The translations under genes and the position numbers were made by a program. Source: Sulfurospirillum barnesii SES-3 (GTDB lineage: Bacteria; Campylobacterota; Campylobacteria; Campylobacterales; Sulfurospirillaceae). From it: DNA of 64,000 nucleotides. The stretch covers positions 1,798,001 through 1,862,000 of the forward strand of contig NC_018002.1 in NCBI RefSeq assembly GCF_000265295.1, read 5' to 3'. Of the stretch, positions 63,859 to 64,000 are shown in pieces; positions within the stretch are counted from its first letter, which is position 1, and the number at the start of each line of letters is the position of its first letter. The notes beneath the pieces were generated by a model. It was not told where the DNA came from. It saw only the letters and a program-made list of their open reading frames with translations, and made no database searches.

Positions 63859-64000
63859 ATGCACACCCATGCGTATACCCTTTCGCCAAACTTTCAAAAA
63901 CATGATGCTTTTTTGCAAAACATCAAAACACACTTTAATGCTAGCAACGAGAGTATTCATCGTGCCAGAAATGAATTAAAAGTCTTACATGTAAACGAAA
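63859..64000 (+). CDS. LPS/Kdo kinase-like protein, N-terminal part
   Basis: 47 codons are visible before the window ends. The segment ESIHRARNELKVLHVNE resembles the start of Kdo/WaaP-type lipopolysaccharide kinases, where IHKARNELK precedes the kinase core. ATG at 63859-63861 with a weak GGAA upstream. It is divergent from the exonuclease gene across 70 bases. Assignment rests on a short match and is tentative. Confidence 0.5.
   Translation, partial: MHTHAYTLSPNFQKHDAFLQNIKTHFNASNESIHRARNELKVLHVNE

Larger units (their letters stand above)
3016..63994. repeat. Dispersed palindrome TTTACATGTAAA (29 exact copies of core TTACATGTAA)
   Basis: Exact 10-base cores begin at 3016, 7266, 7335, 7488, 8322, 8664, 12078, 14876, 18768, 18793, 21542, 27612, 28320, 32115, 32466, 37991, 47072, 47557, 48073, 50194, 51337, 53562, 56289, 57349, 59102, 59312, 62411, 63427 and 63985 (eye count). 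About ten one-off variants add to these, for example at 2639, 24451, 28431, 29659 and 60994. Most lie inside genes and are read as Leu-His-Val or Thr-Cys-Lys. At this base composition fewer than one copy would be expected. Confidence 0.9.

Noticed and set aside
1-64000. CRISPR arrays, prophage or insertion sequences
   Set aside because: No regularly spaced repeats, cas-like, phage or transposase proteins were seen; the dispersed palindrome is irregularly spaced and not a CRISPR repeat.

Overview
The window looks like chromosome of a free-living Campylobacterota (epsilonproteobacterial) species, most likely Sulfurospirillum or a close relative. This rests on low GC, Campylobacterota-type proteins throughout, -10 boxes of the form gyTATAAT, and the order cheY-prmA-ftsH-psd-like-pssA beside pglG/pglB/pglF, which matches the Campylobacter jejuni pgl neighbourhood (cj1114c-cj1120c). 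No database search was possible, so the genus is inference.

Layout. 1-3.0 kb: a minus-strand phosphonate/phosphite-type ABC importer (phnD-phnC-phnE plus a second permease cut by the window edge). 3.1-3.4 kb: tRNA-Ser(GCU) and a 47-residue unknown gene with its own terminator. 3.5-11.0 kb, minus strand: an AsmA-like protein, pyrF-nusB-ribH, an acetate-type transporter, the ovothiol enzyme OvoA, kdsA and an EamA exporter. 11.1-18.8 kb, plus strand: mscS-type channel, der, aroK, trpS, serS and a large membrane-anchored TPR protein. From 18.8 to 63.8 kb every gene lies on the minus strand: leuA behind a leucine-rich leader peptide; pssA, a psd-like gene, ftsH, prmA, cheY, hisA, hisH; then about 36 kb of glycan genes. 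A plus-strand gene resembling LPS/Kdo kinases begins at the right edge.

The glycan block has four parts. (a) 26.5-36.2 kb: pglG, the oligosaccharyltransferase pglB, the dehydratase pglF, a WbpL-like initiating transferase, a reductase/epimerase and three glycosyltransferases. This is a general N-glycosylation locus. (b) 36.4-45.2 kb: an AT-rich cassette with a glycosyltransferase, pyruvyltransferase-like protein, aldo/keto reductase, hexapeptide transferase, FrhB-like iron-sulfur protein, FabH-like synthase, dedicated acyl carrier protein, Wzx-type flippase and an acyltransferase with a C8 tract. It abuts a 41-codon stump of a PglK-type ABC flippase, which suggests that it replaced older genes. 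(c) 45.3-55.4 kb: a WecA-like transferase, four GT4 glycosyltransferases, an AsnB-type amidotransferase, two methyltransferases and a MurJ/Wzx-like flippase. (d) 55.4-63.0 kb: nucleotide-sugar supply (UDP-GlcA 4-epimerase, UDP-Glc dehydrogenase, UDP-HexNAc dehydrogenase, rfbB, rfbA, phosphohexomutase), interrupted by a secreted ATP-dependent DNA ligase. Together these predict an acidic, partly amidated, methylated and acylated glycan for lipid-linked export and/or transfer to protein.

Two signals are not explained by genes. A palindrome, TTTACATGTAAA, is scattered through the window. I count 29 copies of its 10-base core against roughly 0.2 to 0.3 expected by chance, nearly all inside coding sequence. 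The leuA leader contains a short ORF ending in a run of leucine codons, together with RNA segments that could form competing structures.
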